This document shows positions 23,302 to 34,200 of a stretch of 64,000 nucleotides of DNA, in pieces. Source of the DNA: Dama dama. Lineage: Eukaryota > Chordata > Mammalia > Artiodactyla > Cervidae. The position numbers were made by a program, and so were the translations under genes. The stretch's first letter is position 1, and every line of letters begins with the position of its first letter. Below the pieces are notes generated by a model, which was not told the origin of the DNA, did not search any database, and was given only the letters and a program-made list of their open reading frames with translations. The stretch covers positions 58,955,981 through 59,019,980 of the forward strand of contig NC_083693.1 in the NCBI RefSeq assembly GCF_033118175.1. Reading direction: 5' to 3'.

Positions 23302-25200
23302 TTGTTGTTGTTCAGTCGCTAAGTTCTGTTTGACTTTTTGCTACCCCATGGACTGCAGCACTCCAGGTTCCTCTGTCCTCCACTATGTCCTGGAATTTGC
23401 TCAAATTCATGTCCATGGAGTCAGTGATGCTGTCTAACCATCACAGCCTCTGCTGCCCCCTTCTCCTTTTGCCTTTGATTTTCCAAGCATCAGGGTCTTT
23501 TCCAGTAATTTTGTTCTTCACATCAGGTGGCCAAAGTATTAGAGCTTCAGTTTCAGCATCAGTCCTTCCAGTGAGTATTCCAGGTTGATCTCCTTAGACT
23601 GGTTTGATCTCCTTGAAGTCCAAGGGACTCTCAAGAGCCTTCTCCAGCATTGCAATTCAAAAGCATCATTTCTTCAGTGCTCAGGCTTCTTTGTGGCCCA
23701 GTTCTCACATCCATACATGACTACTGGAAAAATCATAGCTTTTACTATATGGGCCTTTGTCAGCGAGTTGGTATCTCTGCTTTTTAATACACTGTCTAGG
23801 TTTGTCATAGCTTACCTTCCAAGGAGCAAGTGTCTTTTAATTTAATGGCTGCAGTCAACATCTGCAGTGATTTTGGATCTCAAGAAAATAAAGTCTGTCA
23901 CTGCTTCCACATTTTCCTTTTCTATATGCCATGAAGTGATGGGACCAGATGCCATGATTTTATTTCTTAGTGTTTTGACTGTTGAAATTCAAGCCAGGTT
24001 TTTTACTCTCCTCTTTCACCCGCCTCAAGAGGCTCTTTGGTTCCTCTTTACTGCCGATAGAGTGGTATCATTTGCATATCTGAGGTTGTTGATATTTCTC
24101 CTGACATTCTTATTTCTAACTTATTATTCATCCAGCCTGGCATTTCACATGATGTACTCTGCATAGATGTTAAATAAGCAGAGTGACAATATATAGCTTT
24201 GTTGTACTGCTTTCTCATATCTGGTTCAAACTGTTGCTTCTTGACCCAAATACAGGTTTCTCAGGAGACAGGTAAGGTGGTTTAATACTCCAGTCTCTTA
24301 GAATTTTGCATAGTTTGTTGTGATCCACACAGTCAAAGGCTTTAGTGTAGTCAGTGAAACAAAAATAGATGTTTTTCTGCACTGTTTTGCTTTCTAAATG
24401 ATCTAATGAATGTTGGCAATGTGATCTCTGGTTCCTCTGCAGTTTCTAAACCCAGCTTGTACACCTGGAAGTTCTCAGTGCATGTACTGCTGAGACCTAG
24501 TAAACCTTGCTAATCTGTGAAGTGAGCACAATTCTACACTAGTTTGAACATTCTTTGACATTGCCCTTCTTTGGGATTGTAATGAAAACTGAACTTTTTC
24601 AGTCCTGTGGCCACTGCTGATTTTTCCAAATTTGCTGACGTATTGAGTGTAACACTTTAACATCATCTTTTAGAATTTTAAATAGCTGAGCTGGAATTCC
24701 ATCAGTTCCATTAGCTTTGTTCGGAGTAATGCTTCCTAAGGCCCCCTTGACTTTGCACTCCAGGTGAGTGCTGCTCTAGGTGAGTGATCACACCATCGTG
24801 GTTATCTGCGTCCGAAAGACCTTTTCTGTGTAGTTCTTTGGTATAGTATTGTCACCTCTTCTTAATCTCTTCTGCTTCTGGCAGGTCCCTGCAGTTTCTG
24901 TCTTTTATCATGCCCATCCTTGCATGAAATATTCCCCTGATATCTCCAGTTTTCTTGAAGAGATCTGTAGTTTTTCTCTTTCCCAGACTGCTGTTTTCCT
25001 CCATTTATTTGCATTGTTCATTTAAGACGGCCTTTTTGTCTCTCCTTGATATTCTCTGAAACCCTGAATTCAGTTGGATATATCTTTCCCTTTCCCTCTT
25101 GTGTTTTGCTTCTCTTCTTTCCTCAGCTACCTGTCAAGCCTCCTCAGATAACCACTTTGTCTTCTTGCATGTCTATTTCTTTGGGATAATTTTGGTGGTT
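23302..25200 (-). mobile_element. Older, diverged BovB LINE, about 1.9 kb
   Basis: Antisense BovB from the TTGTTGTTGTTCAGTCGC end through the C-terminal region and the whole reverse-transcriptase domain into the linker upstream of it. Many substitutions and small indels break every frame. The catalytic YADD box reads YAND here (complement of 24,067-24,078), so the first active-site aspartate is lost. It stops resembling BovB near 25,200. It is clearly older than the 22,621 and 33,085 copies. Confidence 0.9.
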
Positions 25201-25490
25201 TCATTCTGCCAGACCCTCATTTTCAGGAGCTTCTCACTAGTGGTTATTCAACATCATTTTCATTGACTTCAATGAAATTGAAATTCTGGTTTTTATAAAT
25301 GAAATAAAATAAATTTATTTTATACATTTGTAATGAAAAAGTGATGATAAAGAAGTTGATGGCATGGTCAAAGACATATATATCAATATGTTGATCCATC
25401 TGAGCACTTATACTAGTGTTAAGTGGAGAGAGAGATTTGAATGGAGTTAATCAAGTAAGTGAATATTTATTAGTGGATATTGCCTTATAG

Positions 25491-25705
25491 GGGCTTCCCT
25501 TGTGGCTCAGACAGCAAAGAATCCGCTTGCAATGCGAGAGACCTGGGTTCAGTCTCTGGGTTGGGTAGATCCCTTGGAGAAGGGAATGGAGACCCACTCC
25601 AGAATTCTGTCCTGAAGAATTCCATGGACAGAGGAGCCTGGTGGGCTACAGTCCATGGGGTTGCAAAGAGTCAGACACGACTGAGTGACTTTCACTTGCT
25701 CACTC
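25491..25705 (+). mobile_element. Bov-tA SINE
   Basis: A sense copy from GGGCTTCCCTTGTGGCTCAG to CGACTGAGTGACTTTCACTT. The flanks ATTGCCTTATA (from 25,479) and ATTGCCTTGTA (from 25,706) differ at one position and are probably the target duplication. Confidence 0.93.
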
Positions 25706-25716
25706 ATTGCCTTGTA

Positions 25717-26730
25717 ATGATACTTTTTGCTGCTTTCAACAGCCTTGTAATTTCAGTCTACTTAAGTGAAGAATACTAGATAAAAGCCCTTATGTATGTC
25801 ACTTGAAATTATATCCATTTTTCTTCCTCTTGAGAGAGAGACAATTAAATATACTTAAAGTTTCCATTTGTGAAATTGATGACTGTGAGTATTGCATAAT
25901 AGGAATTAATTTTACTCATTATAGATAAGAAAATTAGTATTTTGTCCATATTTAACATTCTAGGTTTTAGTGACATTTAACTGATTACTTATTTCAAAGT
26001 TGCTGAGTTAGTTTGTTGCAGAAATGGTCTGTGCATTCTGCAGGGACTGTTCTTTTAAGGGGGGTGAAGCTTAATCTTGTCTCCCAACTGTGGATTTCTG
26101 AATCTTGACTATTAATTTGAAGTTCCTTTTTAACTGTCACTTCTTCTTAACAATATCTCACTTTTTCTCATTAAGGCATCCATGAAGCCATTTATTAGAG
26201 TGGATAAATGGAAGCAATTCTTTCTGTTGTCAGGTTCTACCTCTTTAACTCATTGATTGATTCATTCTTAAATACATATTGATAACATTCTACATGTACT
26301 GGAAATAGTGGTGGGATCTAAAAAGTCAGCAGTAAACTAGAGACATAGGATTGTTGTCCTGTTGACTGTACAGGGTAGTAGGGAGAAAGATACTCAGGAC
26401 TTCATGGATTCATTTTGTCTGATACTGATATTAGCATGAAAGAAATAGAATAGCTTTGTGAGTGCGAGGGCTGTTATGACACAGGAAGCTCAGTGGGTTG
26501 TGGAATCATGTAAGGTGGGATCCCATCAGGCTCACCTTCTTCTGGGTCTTGGCCCATCCTCCCTCTGTATGAAAGATGGAACGTGTTGGACTTGCCTGGC
26601 CTGCAGTTCTGACACGTTTAAATTCTCATTTAGTCTGTAAACTAGTAAGATTCAAATGTTAGGCTGGATTAATAACCAGCTGGTTTTTAAAAAAAAATGT
26701 CCATATAGACACAGTGACATACACACACAT
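25717..26730. other. AT-rich non-coding DNA, no recognised element
   Basis: About 1 kb with no coding or repeat signature that I can name. Confidence 0.5.
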
Positions 26731-26946
26731 GGGCTTCCCTGATAGCTCAGTGGGTGAAGAATTCTCCGGCAGTTCAGCAGACATGGGCCTGATCTCCAGA
26801 AGGGGTGGAGGATGGGGGAGAGCCCCTGGAGGAAAATGGCAACCCACTGTAGTTCTTGCCTGAATAATCCCATGGGCAGAGGAGCCTGGTGAGCGACAGT
26901 CCAAATGGTCACAAGGAGTTTGACACGACTGAGTGACTAAGCGTGC
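26731..26946 (+). mobile_element. Bov-tA SINE, diverged
   Basis: A sense copy starting GGGCTTCCCTGATAGCTCAG. The B-box region is altered (GGGCCTGATCTCC) and a G-rich stretch lies in the middle; it ends CGACTGAGTGACTAAGCGTGC. An AT microsatellite-like stretch follows at 26,960-26,995. Confidence 0.88.
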
Positions 26947-27515
26947 AAAGCTTATACAAATATACATATTTATATATAAATATATATATTATATGTAGAA
27001 GATGTCATCTGTCTCTGTATTTGCAAAAAAAAAAATACTTTGTGCAGTTTTTCATGAGGTCTGAGGATTTTCCTCTTTTTCTTTCTTTTTTAGATAATAT
27101 AGACTGCTCTGGCTCACGTGCTGGCTTGAAAATTTATTTGAGGAATATTTCCCATTAATCAAAAACTTATTGCTCTATGGTTGTTTCTTGCATTATACCC
27201 TCAGATAATTTATTCAACAACAACAGGAGCCTGGAGTTTTATTGTTCAGTCAGCTTTGTGCTCACTTATTTGTAGGTTATGCTTCCATGCTGCTTTACAG
27301 CCTTGCAAGACTTCCTTATTATTGGTGAAATAATTCCATTGTTTTACTTCAGCTCACTTCACATCTACATATTCAGTGTTTTTTGCACATTATTTAGGTT
27401 AAACAAATACCATTTTATTTCTCTGAATGGACTTTCTTAATTCTAGTCTGTACAGCTGGTATAAAATCTTGTCCATGCATTACTAAACTCTTTATAGCAT
27501 TCTCTGCACATACTA

Positions 27516-27708
27516 GGGGCTTCCCTTGTGGCTCAGCTGGTAAAGAATATGCCTGCAATGCTGGAGACCTGGGTTCGATCCCTGGGTTGGGAAGATCCCC
27601 TGGAGAAGGGAAAGGCTACACATTCCTGTATCCTGGCCTGGAGAATTCCATGGACTGTATAGTCCATGGGATTGCAAATGTTGGATAGGGCTGAACAACT
27701 TTCACTAT
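27516..27708 (+). mobile_element. Bov-tA SINE with 8-bp target duplication
   Basis: A sense copy with intact A and B boxes (GGCTCAGCTGG, GGTTCGATCCC). Flanking direct repeats ACATACTA are at 27,508-27,515 and 27,709-27,716. Confidence 0.94.
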
Positions 27709-27865
27709 ACATACTAAGTTCTTTTATGTTTCTGTGTCTTTGATTTTGCCCTTCCTTCTCCCTAAAATGCTGTTTTCTCACATTCTGAAATTGTTTATTC
27801 AACAAATCCAAAATCTCTTTGGGGGAAAGGATTCTCTGATGCTTCAAAGTTGAGGATCTCGTTAC

Positions 27866-28238
27866 TGAAAGGTCGGGGCATGCCCTGGGAAAGTGCCGCA
27901 AGGCAAATTCCGGAGGCTGGCTAAACTTCCAGGGGCTGGACCCCTGCAGCCTTGTCCAATCAGGTACCAACATAGAGCCCTCGGACACTGACCACCGCTG
28001 TAGCCCGCGCTTTCTTCCTTATATGAAAAGACCTGGCCTGGATGCCGGCCCGGACTATAAAACCCCTCCCCACCCCTCACACCTTGCAAACCCCTCCCCA
28101 CCCCTCATACCTCGCAGACTCCCTTTGTCTCCTCACTCACCAGCCCCGGGAGTTCTGCCCGAGAGCGACGCTTAATAAAGGCCTTTACCACCGGTCCTTA
28201 GAGGTGGCTTTTTTCCTCCCGCGGCATTTTTCCTAACA
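27866..28238 (+). mobile_element. Solo LTR of an endogenous retrovirus
   Basis: A 373-bp unit begins TGAAAGG and ends CCTAACA, so it has the TG...CA termini of an LTR. Perfect 5-bp direct repeats GTTAC flank it at 27,861-27,865 and 28,239-28,243. Inside, in promoter-to-poly(A) order on the + strand, are a CCAAT box (27,956-27,960), a TATA-like CTATAAAA (28,055-28,062) and a poly(A) signal AATAAA (28,174-28,179). There is no internal retroviral sequence on either side, so this is a solo LTR left by recombination. The class (ERV1 or ERVK) is not decided by sight. It is GC-rich and CpG-containing, unlike its surroundings. Confidence 0.9.
28062..28117 (+). repeat. 28-bp tandem repeat within the solo LTR
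   Basis: ACCCCTCCCCACCCCTCA starts at 28,062 and again at 28,090, giving two 28-bp units immediately downstream of the TATA-like box. This may be an R/leader expansion characteristic of this LTR copy. Confidence 0.85.
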
Positions 28239-28243
28239 GTTAC

Positions 28244-29539
28244 TCACTTTTGTTCCAGTGCTGCCCTCATATCACATGTTTTGGAGAGGTGTCAGGAGGG
28301 TTTCCATATTTCTGTGCGATGTAACTTCATATTCTGCAGATCCAGTCCTGGGACTTTTGAGCAGAGGTTTTTCTGAGAACGTTACTCTTTTGTTTAGTGG
28401 CTCTTCTGCATCAGAGCATTTTTTTTTTTAACCATAGCACATTGTAGTTAAATCATTTACTTATCCTTCTCTTCACATATACTAGACAGACTTTAATGCC
28501 TTTGATATATTTAACATATTTTTACTTTTTGTAATCCAAATATCTAGAAAGTGTTTGAAATTACTGAATTTATTTATTAAATTATTAAAATTATTTAGAA
28601 TAATTTACTCACTTACGTGTAAAGGCAGTGGTGGCACAAAAGAATGCAGTGGTTTTCTCAGAGAGTTTTTCCTGAGCTTGTTGATATTAAACTAGAGATT
28701 TACTGTAGAGTAATATTTGAAGACCTTTTCTCAGTAAAGAAATACTGGAGAGAGCTAGAAATGACCTATATACACATCTTGAATAAAATTAAAAATTTTT
28801 CTGAGTTAGATCAGTTTAAAGCAATGGCTTCTTTTGAATATATAATTGTAATTCCTTATTGGCTCTTAGATCATATAAATTCAATAACTTGTAAATATTT
28901 ATCATTTCAAAATTATAATTTGAATTATTGATCCTTTCTAGGAATTTCTGAAGGCTACTTTTGAGAAACACATGGATTTAAGAATGGATTGCTTTCTTGG
29001 ATTATATTCTTCCTATTTGTTTAATGAGTCCATATTATATTCTTAGAAACTAGAAATTCTAATTTCATGCTGTATGCTACATAGTATAGTTATTGTTTAT
29101 TTGCTACTAATTCATATATACAGTAATAAAACAGTGATAAGAGTCTTATTTCTTTGAGAGTATTTACATCATACACTTTTGAGAGGACATAAGTGGAAAA
29201 AGATAATTTTCTTTGATAGCAGGATATCTTATTCATATAAGATATACCCTTAGTTCAATCATTGTACATGCATGTCTCAGATTTTCTTTTGTTGTTTAAA
29301 AATGTATTTATATTAATCATATAAACTGAATTTTCTTGGTATTTTTCCTTTGATGTTTGATACTACTAATATATCTGCATATATATATATATTTATGACT
29401 TAATACTCTTAATTCATTGGCATTAACTGGAAGACAAATTAGAATCTGGAAGTCTTTTTTGACTTATCAAATGTTGGAGTGACTTAGGTTGGAATGGCTC
29501 ATAGAAAGCTCTGAACTCTGTAGTTACTGACTTTCCTCT
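28244..29539. other. AT-rich non-coding DNA, no recognised element
   Basis: 1.3 kb of very AT-rich sequence. A 95-codon + frame at 28,644-28,931 has no recognisable motif, and its composition matches AT-rich background. Confidence 0.45.
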
Positions 29540-29925
29540 TTTAATCCATACTATATCCTGACAAGCTAAATCTTCTTAATGAGCTTCCATCATGCAGTTT
29601 CCCTAATCAAAAACATCTAGAAGTCCCCCATAGCTTATTAAATTCAAATTTGTTCTCTGATGTTCCTGGCCCTCCAAATCCCAATGAGATCCACCCTCTA
29701 GTCTCAACTATAACTGTTTCTCCATTCATGCTTCATTCAACAATAAAACTGAGTTATTTGGCTTGTGCAGACTCTATTACTTTTTTCCCCCTAGTCTGTA
29801 TTTCCTTCAGCTTATCTTTCCTGGAATACTTGCTCTTCTATCACTTCTGACTGTTCAAATTCAACTTATACTTCAGAACCCATTTGAGAACTCTGTAACT
29901 ATAAGAAACCTCTTCTGATTTATTT
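29540..29925 (+). mobile_element. Possible L2 LINE remnant
   Basis: Weak resemblance to the L2 3' region in sense orientation, chiefly the succession CCTGGCCCTCC..., CCTGGAATACTTGCTCTTC and CAGAACCCATTTGAGAACTC...AGAAACCTCTTCTGATT. Divergence is heavy and the boundaries are guesses. Confidence 0.35.
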
Positions 29926-30545
29926 GTTCAACAAATATTAATCTGCCAGGCATCCGTCAAGGGCACAATGAATAAAAAATGTAAAATCCCTATGATCACA
30001 AGCTTATTTATTAGGCAGAAGTGTTTGCCAATAAGTAAATAAACAAAAATATAAAATACTAGATGATGATAAGTGCTATGAAGGTAAAGACTGAAAATGC
30101 CTTATAAGTGTGGAATAGGAAAAGAAGGCTGCTATTTTACAGAGGGTGATCAGGAATATGTCCTTCCAGATGAGGGCACATTTTCAGAGAGACAAGAATG
30201 AGGCAGGCAGGGTGGGGAGGGGGGAATAAGTCATGAAGCTATCCAGTAAAAGATAGTAAAGGGGAGTGAATTCAAGAACTCTGGAGGCAGCAGCAGGCTC
30301 CATGTGTTTACAAAATAGTCAAGAGGATCTTGTAGCTAAAGAGGAGTGAGTGAGCTGGAGAGTCTCTAAAATGGTGAAAGAGAAGTAAGTCCAGAGACAG
30401 CCTAAGGACTTGGACTTTCACATAAAAAGCCAGGGAGGGTTTTGAGCACACATTACTGGAAATGACTAATATTATAAAGGATCACTCTGGTTGCTGCCTT
30501 TGAATAGACTGAAAGGACATGGAGGGAAAGCTCGGGAGTCCAAAA
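29926..30545 (-). mobile_element. L2 LINE remnant, antisense
   Basis: The sequence follows the antisense L2 3' portion: GATGATAAGTGCTATGAAGG, a poorly conserved middle, then AGGGTTTTGAGCACACATTAC and GGATCACTCTGGTTGCTGCC. It is very old and has no open frame. Confidence 0.5.
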
Positions 30546-30623
30546 GTCTTTATCCATCAAGATTTGTTGGAGGACTGAACCATGGTATGGGTGTAGGAAG
30601 TGACTAGATTAATGTGGATTAAT

Positions 30624-31870
30624 TTTGAAGCCGAATCCAGCCTCTGTACCCCCAAATCAAATTAAATCTTGGAGACAAGTTTTGGGTAAAGTAGAAAAGA
30701 ATAGCTTTACTGCTTTGGTAGGCAAAGGGGACCACAGCGGGCTAATGCCCACAAAACTGTATGTTCCGCGCACCCCCTCCCCCACCGCCCCAGATGGTAG
30801 TAAGAAGTTTTATAGTAATAATTCAAAGAGGGTGCGATTAGCTCATGGAAATCCTTCTGATTGGTTGATGGTGATGTAGGTTGAAGTCCACAGCATCAAC
30901 CTTCTGGTTCCGAAGGGTCTGGGGTCTACTTGCTTGTGGACAGCATACCATCATGAACAGTTAGCTTCTTCCATCTGGTGGGGGTTTCCGTATCTGCAAA
31001 ACAGCTCAAAGATATTGCTGTTGTGAAAGGCTCGGTGGAGTAGACTCTGAAAAAAGGACACAGACAGCCTCTATGGAAGACTGACAAAACTTTACTTCTA
31101 TACAGCGAGTCGTTTAATACACAAGAGCAAGGAAATAGCTTACAAAAATCAAGGTTACACAGATAGAGCTTGAGCACGTACAGAGTTGGTAACTGCAAGT
31201 TTACAAAGTTCATGAGACACGTAGACTCTATTTTCTCAGGATCAAAAGACAATCTGTTTTCCTCAAGGCAAGCTTGTTATTCTCATGCAGTCATGCTTGA
31301 ACTCCCCCGGGTCATTGTTCCCACCAGCAGGAGAAGGGAGGCTGTCCTATCTTAACAACCCAAGTCAAGGCCAAGTCTCTGATTGTCTGTGCTGGGGAGG
31401 CTCCCTCCTCCCTCCTTTCTCCCCTCCCAGTTCTCTCAGGATGGGCTCACAGATGTGTTTATCTTGTAGGAGGAGATGGGGAGGGGCGTGGGCAGCTGTC
31501 TGAAAATAGCTAAAGGCTATGGAGTGTCCATGGGGTCTGTTTGTGCTCTAAACTTGTGTGATGACCAACTACTAGAAGGTGCAGAAAATGTTTCCCAGGG
31601 CAAAACATCGAGATATGCCTGGCGGCCCTGGCCCTTCCCCAGTTCCTTGTGAGGACCTTCTCCTCAAGGCAGTCAGGTAATTTCCCTCAACAGCTGTTTG
31701 TATTTCTTGAGGGGGAACCAAGACCTTGCCCCAGGGTCGCACTATTGTTTCTCTTGCCTATTTGTTTCTCCCTGGTCTTGCATCTCCTCCCTTCGCTAAT
31801 TACCAACTGCTTGAATCTGCCCATTGGAACTGGAGGAAGGTCCTGGAGGCTGAATGAAGCCTATTTCCTG
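30624..31870 (-). mobile_element. Probable LTR-retroelement-derived block
   Basis: Moderately GC-rich sequence unlike its surroundings. Antisense features suggest LTR material: the complement of AGCTTTACTGCTTTGG (30,703-30,718) gives an AGTAAA-type poly(A) signal, and a second similar signal complement (ACTTTACTTCTATACAGCG) lies near 31,089. No internal coding frame, termini or target duplication was established. The family and whether this is one or two LTRs are unresolved. Confidence 0.35.
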
Positions 31871-32044
31871 TAATGGAAGAAATAAGACACAGAAAGGCTT
31901 TTGTGTCCAGGAACCCTGCAGGGCCCTTCTCCATATCAGTTTTGTAAAATAAATAAGTATGTGTAAAAGGATAAGAAATCACAGAGAAAAAAATTTGAAG
32001 AAGATTGAAAAATTTTCTTGATCTTTAAAGCTCCCATTACTTTT

Positions 32045-32195
32045 TTTTTTTTAATCTTGTGTCACATACTTTATTAAGCCCTTTACTTCCATTATCCATA
32101 TTTAAACCTCTTAATAGCCCTAGGAAATGTAGGTATTATTGTTGTTATATTTTTACATATGAAGTACTTAGAAGCAGTTGAATTATAAGACAATA
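32045..32195 (-). mobile_element. MIR-like SINE remnant
   Basis: Antisense MIR block order: CTTTACTTCCATTATCCATATTTAA, then CTTAATAGCCCTAGGAAATGTAGGTATTATTGTT and a degraded end. The first part is preceded by a T run. Confidence 0.45.
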
Positions 32196-32266
32196 TGTCT
32201 AGCTCCCTGTGTATTTAGAGGAGAAACAGTACAACAGGGAATAAACATATCGGAATGGTAATAGTG

Positions 32267-32819
32267 TTATTGTTCAGCCGCTCAGTCGTGTTTGGAGACC
32301 CCATGGACTGCGGGCTGCACTGTCCTTCACTGTCTCCCAGAGTTTGTGAAAGTGCTCATGTCTCAGCTGTGTCCGACTCTTTGCAACCTCATGGGCTGCA
32401 GCACGCCAGGCTCCTCTATTCATGGGACTTCCAAGGGAAGAATACTGGAGTGGGTGGCCATTTCCTCCTCCAGGAGATCTTCTTGACCAAGGGATCTTCT
32501 TGACCCAGGTCTCCTGAATTGCAGGCAGATTCTTTACCCTCTGAGCCACCAGGGAAGTTTGCTGAAATTCATGTCCATTGAGTTGATGATGCCATCCAAC
32601 TATGTCATCCTCTGTTGTCCCCTTCTCCTCATGCCTTCAAGTCTTTCCCAGCATCAGAGTCTTTTCTAGTGAGGCAACTGTTTGCATCAAGTGGCCAAAG
32701 TATCGGGGCTTCAGGTTCAGCGTCAGTCCTTCCAGCGAATATTCAGGGTTGACTTGTTTAATCTCTTTGCTGTCCAAGGGACTCTTTCCCTTGGACAGCT
32801 GTCCAAGAGTCTTCTCCAG
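32267..32819 (-). mobile_element. BovB 3' fragment interrupted by a SINE
   Basis: Antisense BovB begins TTATTGTTCAGCCGCTCAG, runs to CCCAGAGTTTG at 32,346, and resumes at about 32,558 with GCTGAAATTCATGTCCATTG through to the truncation near 32,819. The gap is filled by a Bov-tA. A local inverted duplication lies at 32,769-32,799. Confidence 0.88.
32347..32557 (-). mobile_element. Bov-tA SINE nested in BovB
   Basis: An antisense Bov-tA from TGAAAGTGCTCATGTCTCAG to GAGCCACCAGGGAAG, with an internal short duplication of GGATCTTCTTGACC near 32,475-32,505. AGTTTG occurs on both sides (32,341 and 32,556), consistent with a short target duplication within the host BovB. Confidence 0.88.
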
Positions 32820-33084
32820 TTTGTATAATATTTATCTGCATCTCTTTTAAGAAAATATGTTGATTTTGTTTAATTATTTTAAAATTCCTATACTTAGATG
32901 ACTAGGATATTGCTTTCATAACCTGATAGACTTTAAATTGGAAAATCATGCATTTAAACTCAGTTTACCAAACTTTTCTCATTTGATATTTGACAGACTG
33001 TGGTATTTGTACTCAGATTTGGTTTCAAATTCTGTTCATTGGGCAATTAAAGTAGCCTCTCTGAACTTTGGTGTCTTATCTATT

Positions 33085-34200
33085 TAGTTCAGTTTAGTTG
33101 CTAAGTCATGTCTGACTCTGTGACCCTATGGACTGCAGCACACCAGGCTTTCATATCTATCACCAACTCCCTGGGCTTATTCAAACTCATGTCCACTGAG
33201 TTGGTGATGCCATGCAACCATCTCATCCTCTGTTGAACCCTTCTTCTCCCACCTTCAATCTTTCCCAGCATCAGGGTCTTTTCTAGTGAGTCAGTTCTTC
33301 ACATCAGGTGGCCAAAGTATTGGAGTTTCAGCTTCAGCATCAGTCCTTCCAATGACTGTTCAGAACTGATTTTCTTTAGGATGGACTGGTTGGATCTCCT
33401 TGAAGTCCAAGGGACTCTCAAGAGCCTTCCCCAATACCACAGTTCAAAAGCATCGATTCTTCAGCACTCAGCTTTCTTTATAATCCAACTCTCACATTCA
33501 TACATGACTACTGGAAAAACCATAGCTTTGACTAGACGAACCATTGTTGGCAAAGTAATGTCTCTGCTTTTTAATATGCTGACTAGGTTGGTCATAACTT
33601 TTCTTCCAAGGAGCAAGCATCTTTAAATTTCATGGCTGCAGTCACCATCTGCAGTGATTTTGGAGCCCCCCAAAATAAAGTTTCTCACTGTTTCCATTGT
33701 TTCCCCATCTATTTGCCATGAAGTGATGGGAACAGATGCCATGATCTTAGTTTTCTGAATGTTGAGTTTTAAGCCAACTTTTCCTCTCTCCTCTTTCACT
33801 TTTATCAAGAGACTCTTTAGTTTTTTGCTTTCTGCCATAAGGGTGGTGTCATCTGCATATCTGAGGTTATTGATATTTCTCCTGGCAATCTTGATTCCAT
33901 CTTGTGCTTCATCCAACCCAGCATTTCTCATGATGTACTCTGCATATAAGTTATATAAGTAGGGTGACAATATACAGCCTTGACGTTCTCCTTTTCTGCT
34001 TTGGAACCAGTCTGTTGTTCCATGTCCAGTTCTAACTGTTGCTTCTTGACCTGCATACAGGTTTCTCAGGAGGCAGGTAAGGTGGTCTGGTATTCCTATG
34101 TCTTGAAGAAATTTCCACGGTCTGTTGTGATCCACACAGTCAAAGGCTTTGGTCTAGTCAGTAAAGCAGAAATAGATGTTTTTCTGGAACTCTTTTGCTA
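33085..34200 (-). mobile_element. BovB LINE, 5' truncated, 1.1 kb
   Basis: An antisense copy that includes the reverse-transcriptase core and the C-terminal region, ending at the AGTTCAGTTTAGTTGC tail on the left. It breaks off upstream of the RT core near 34,200. There is little frame damage in the RT part, so this is a comparatively young copy. Confidence 0.94.
33623..34135 (-). pseudogene. BovB reverse-transcriptase core, open 170-codon frame
   Basis: The minus-strand frame reads the RT fingers/palm of an RTE-clade reverse transcriptase: the GERQGCILSPYLYNLYAEYI block (about residues 49-68), then the catalytic NLRYADD box (complement of 33,848-33,859), then the KLNIQKTKIMAS and TADGDCSHEI blocks. 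In the parent element this protein copies LINE RNA at the nicked target and also supports SINE mobilisation. Here the endonuclease and the start of the protein are absent and the C-terminal part continues in another frame (about 33,381-33,626), so it cannot make a working protein. It is the best preserved RT core in the window. Confidence 0.88.

Noticed and set aside
27533..27988. 151-codon minus-strand frame
   Set aside because: It runs across a Bov-tA, unique sequence and part of the solo LTR, so no single gene explains it.
28644..28931. 95-codon plus-strand frame in unique AT-rich DNA
   Set aside because: Residue composition (Ile, Asn, Lys, Tyr, Leu) matches background, with no motif, promoter or splice signal.
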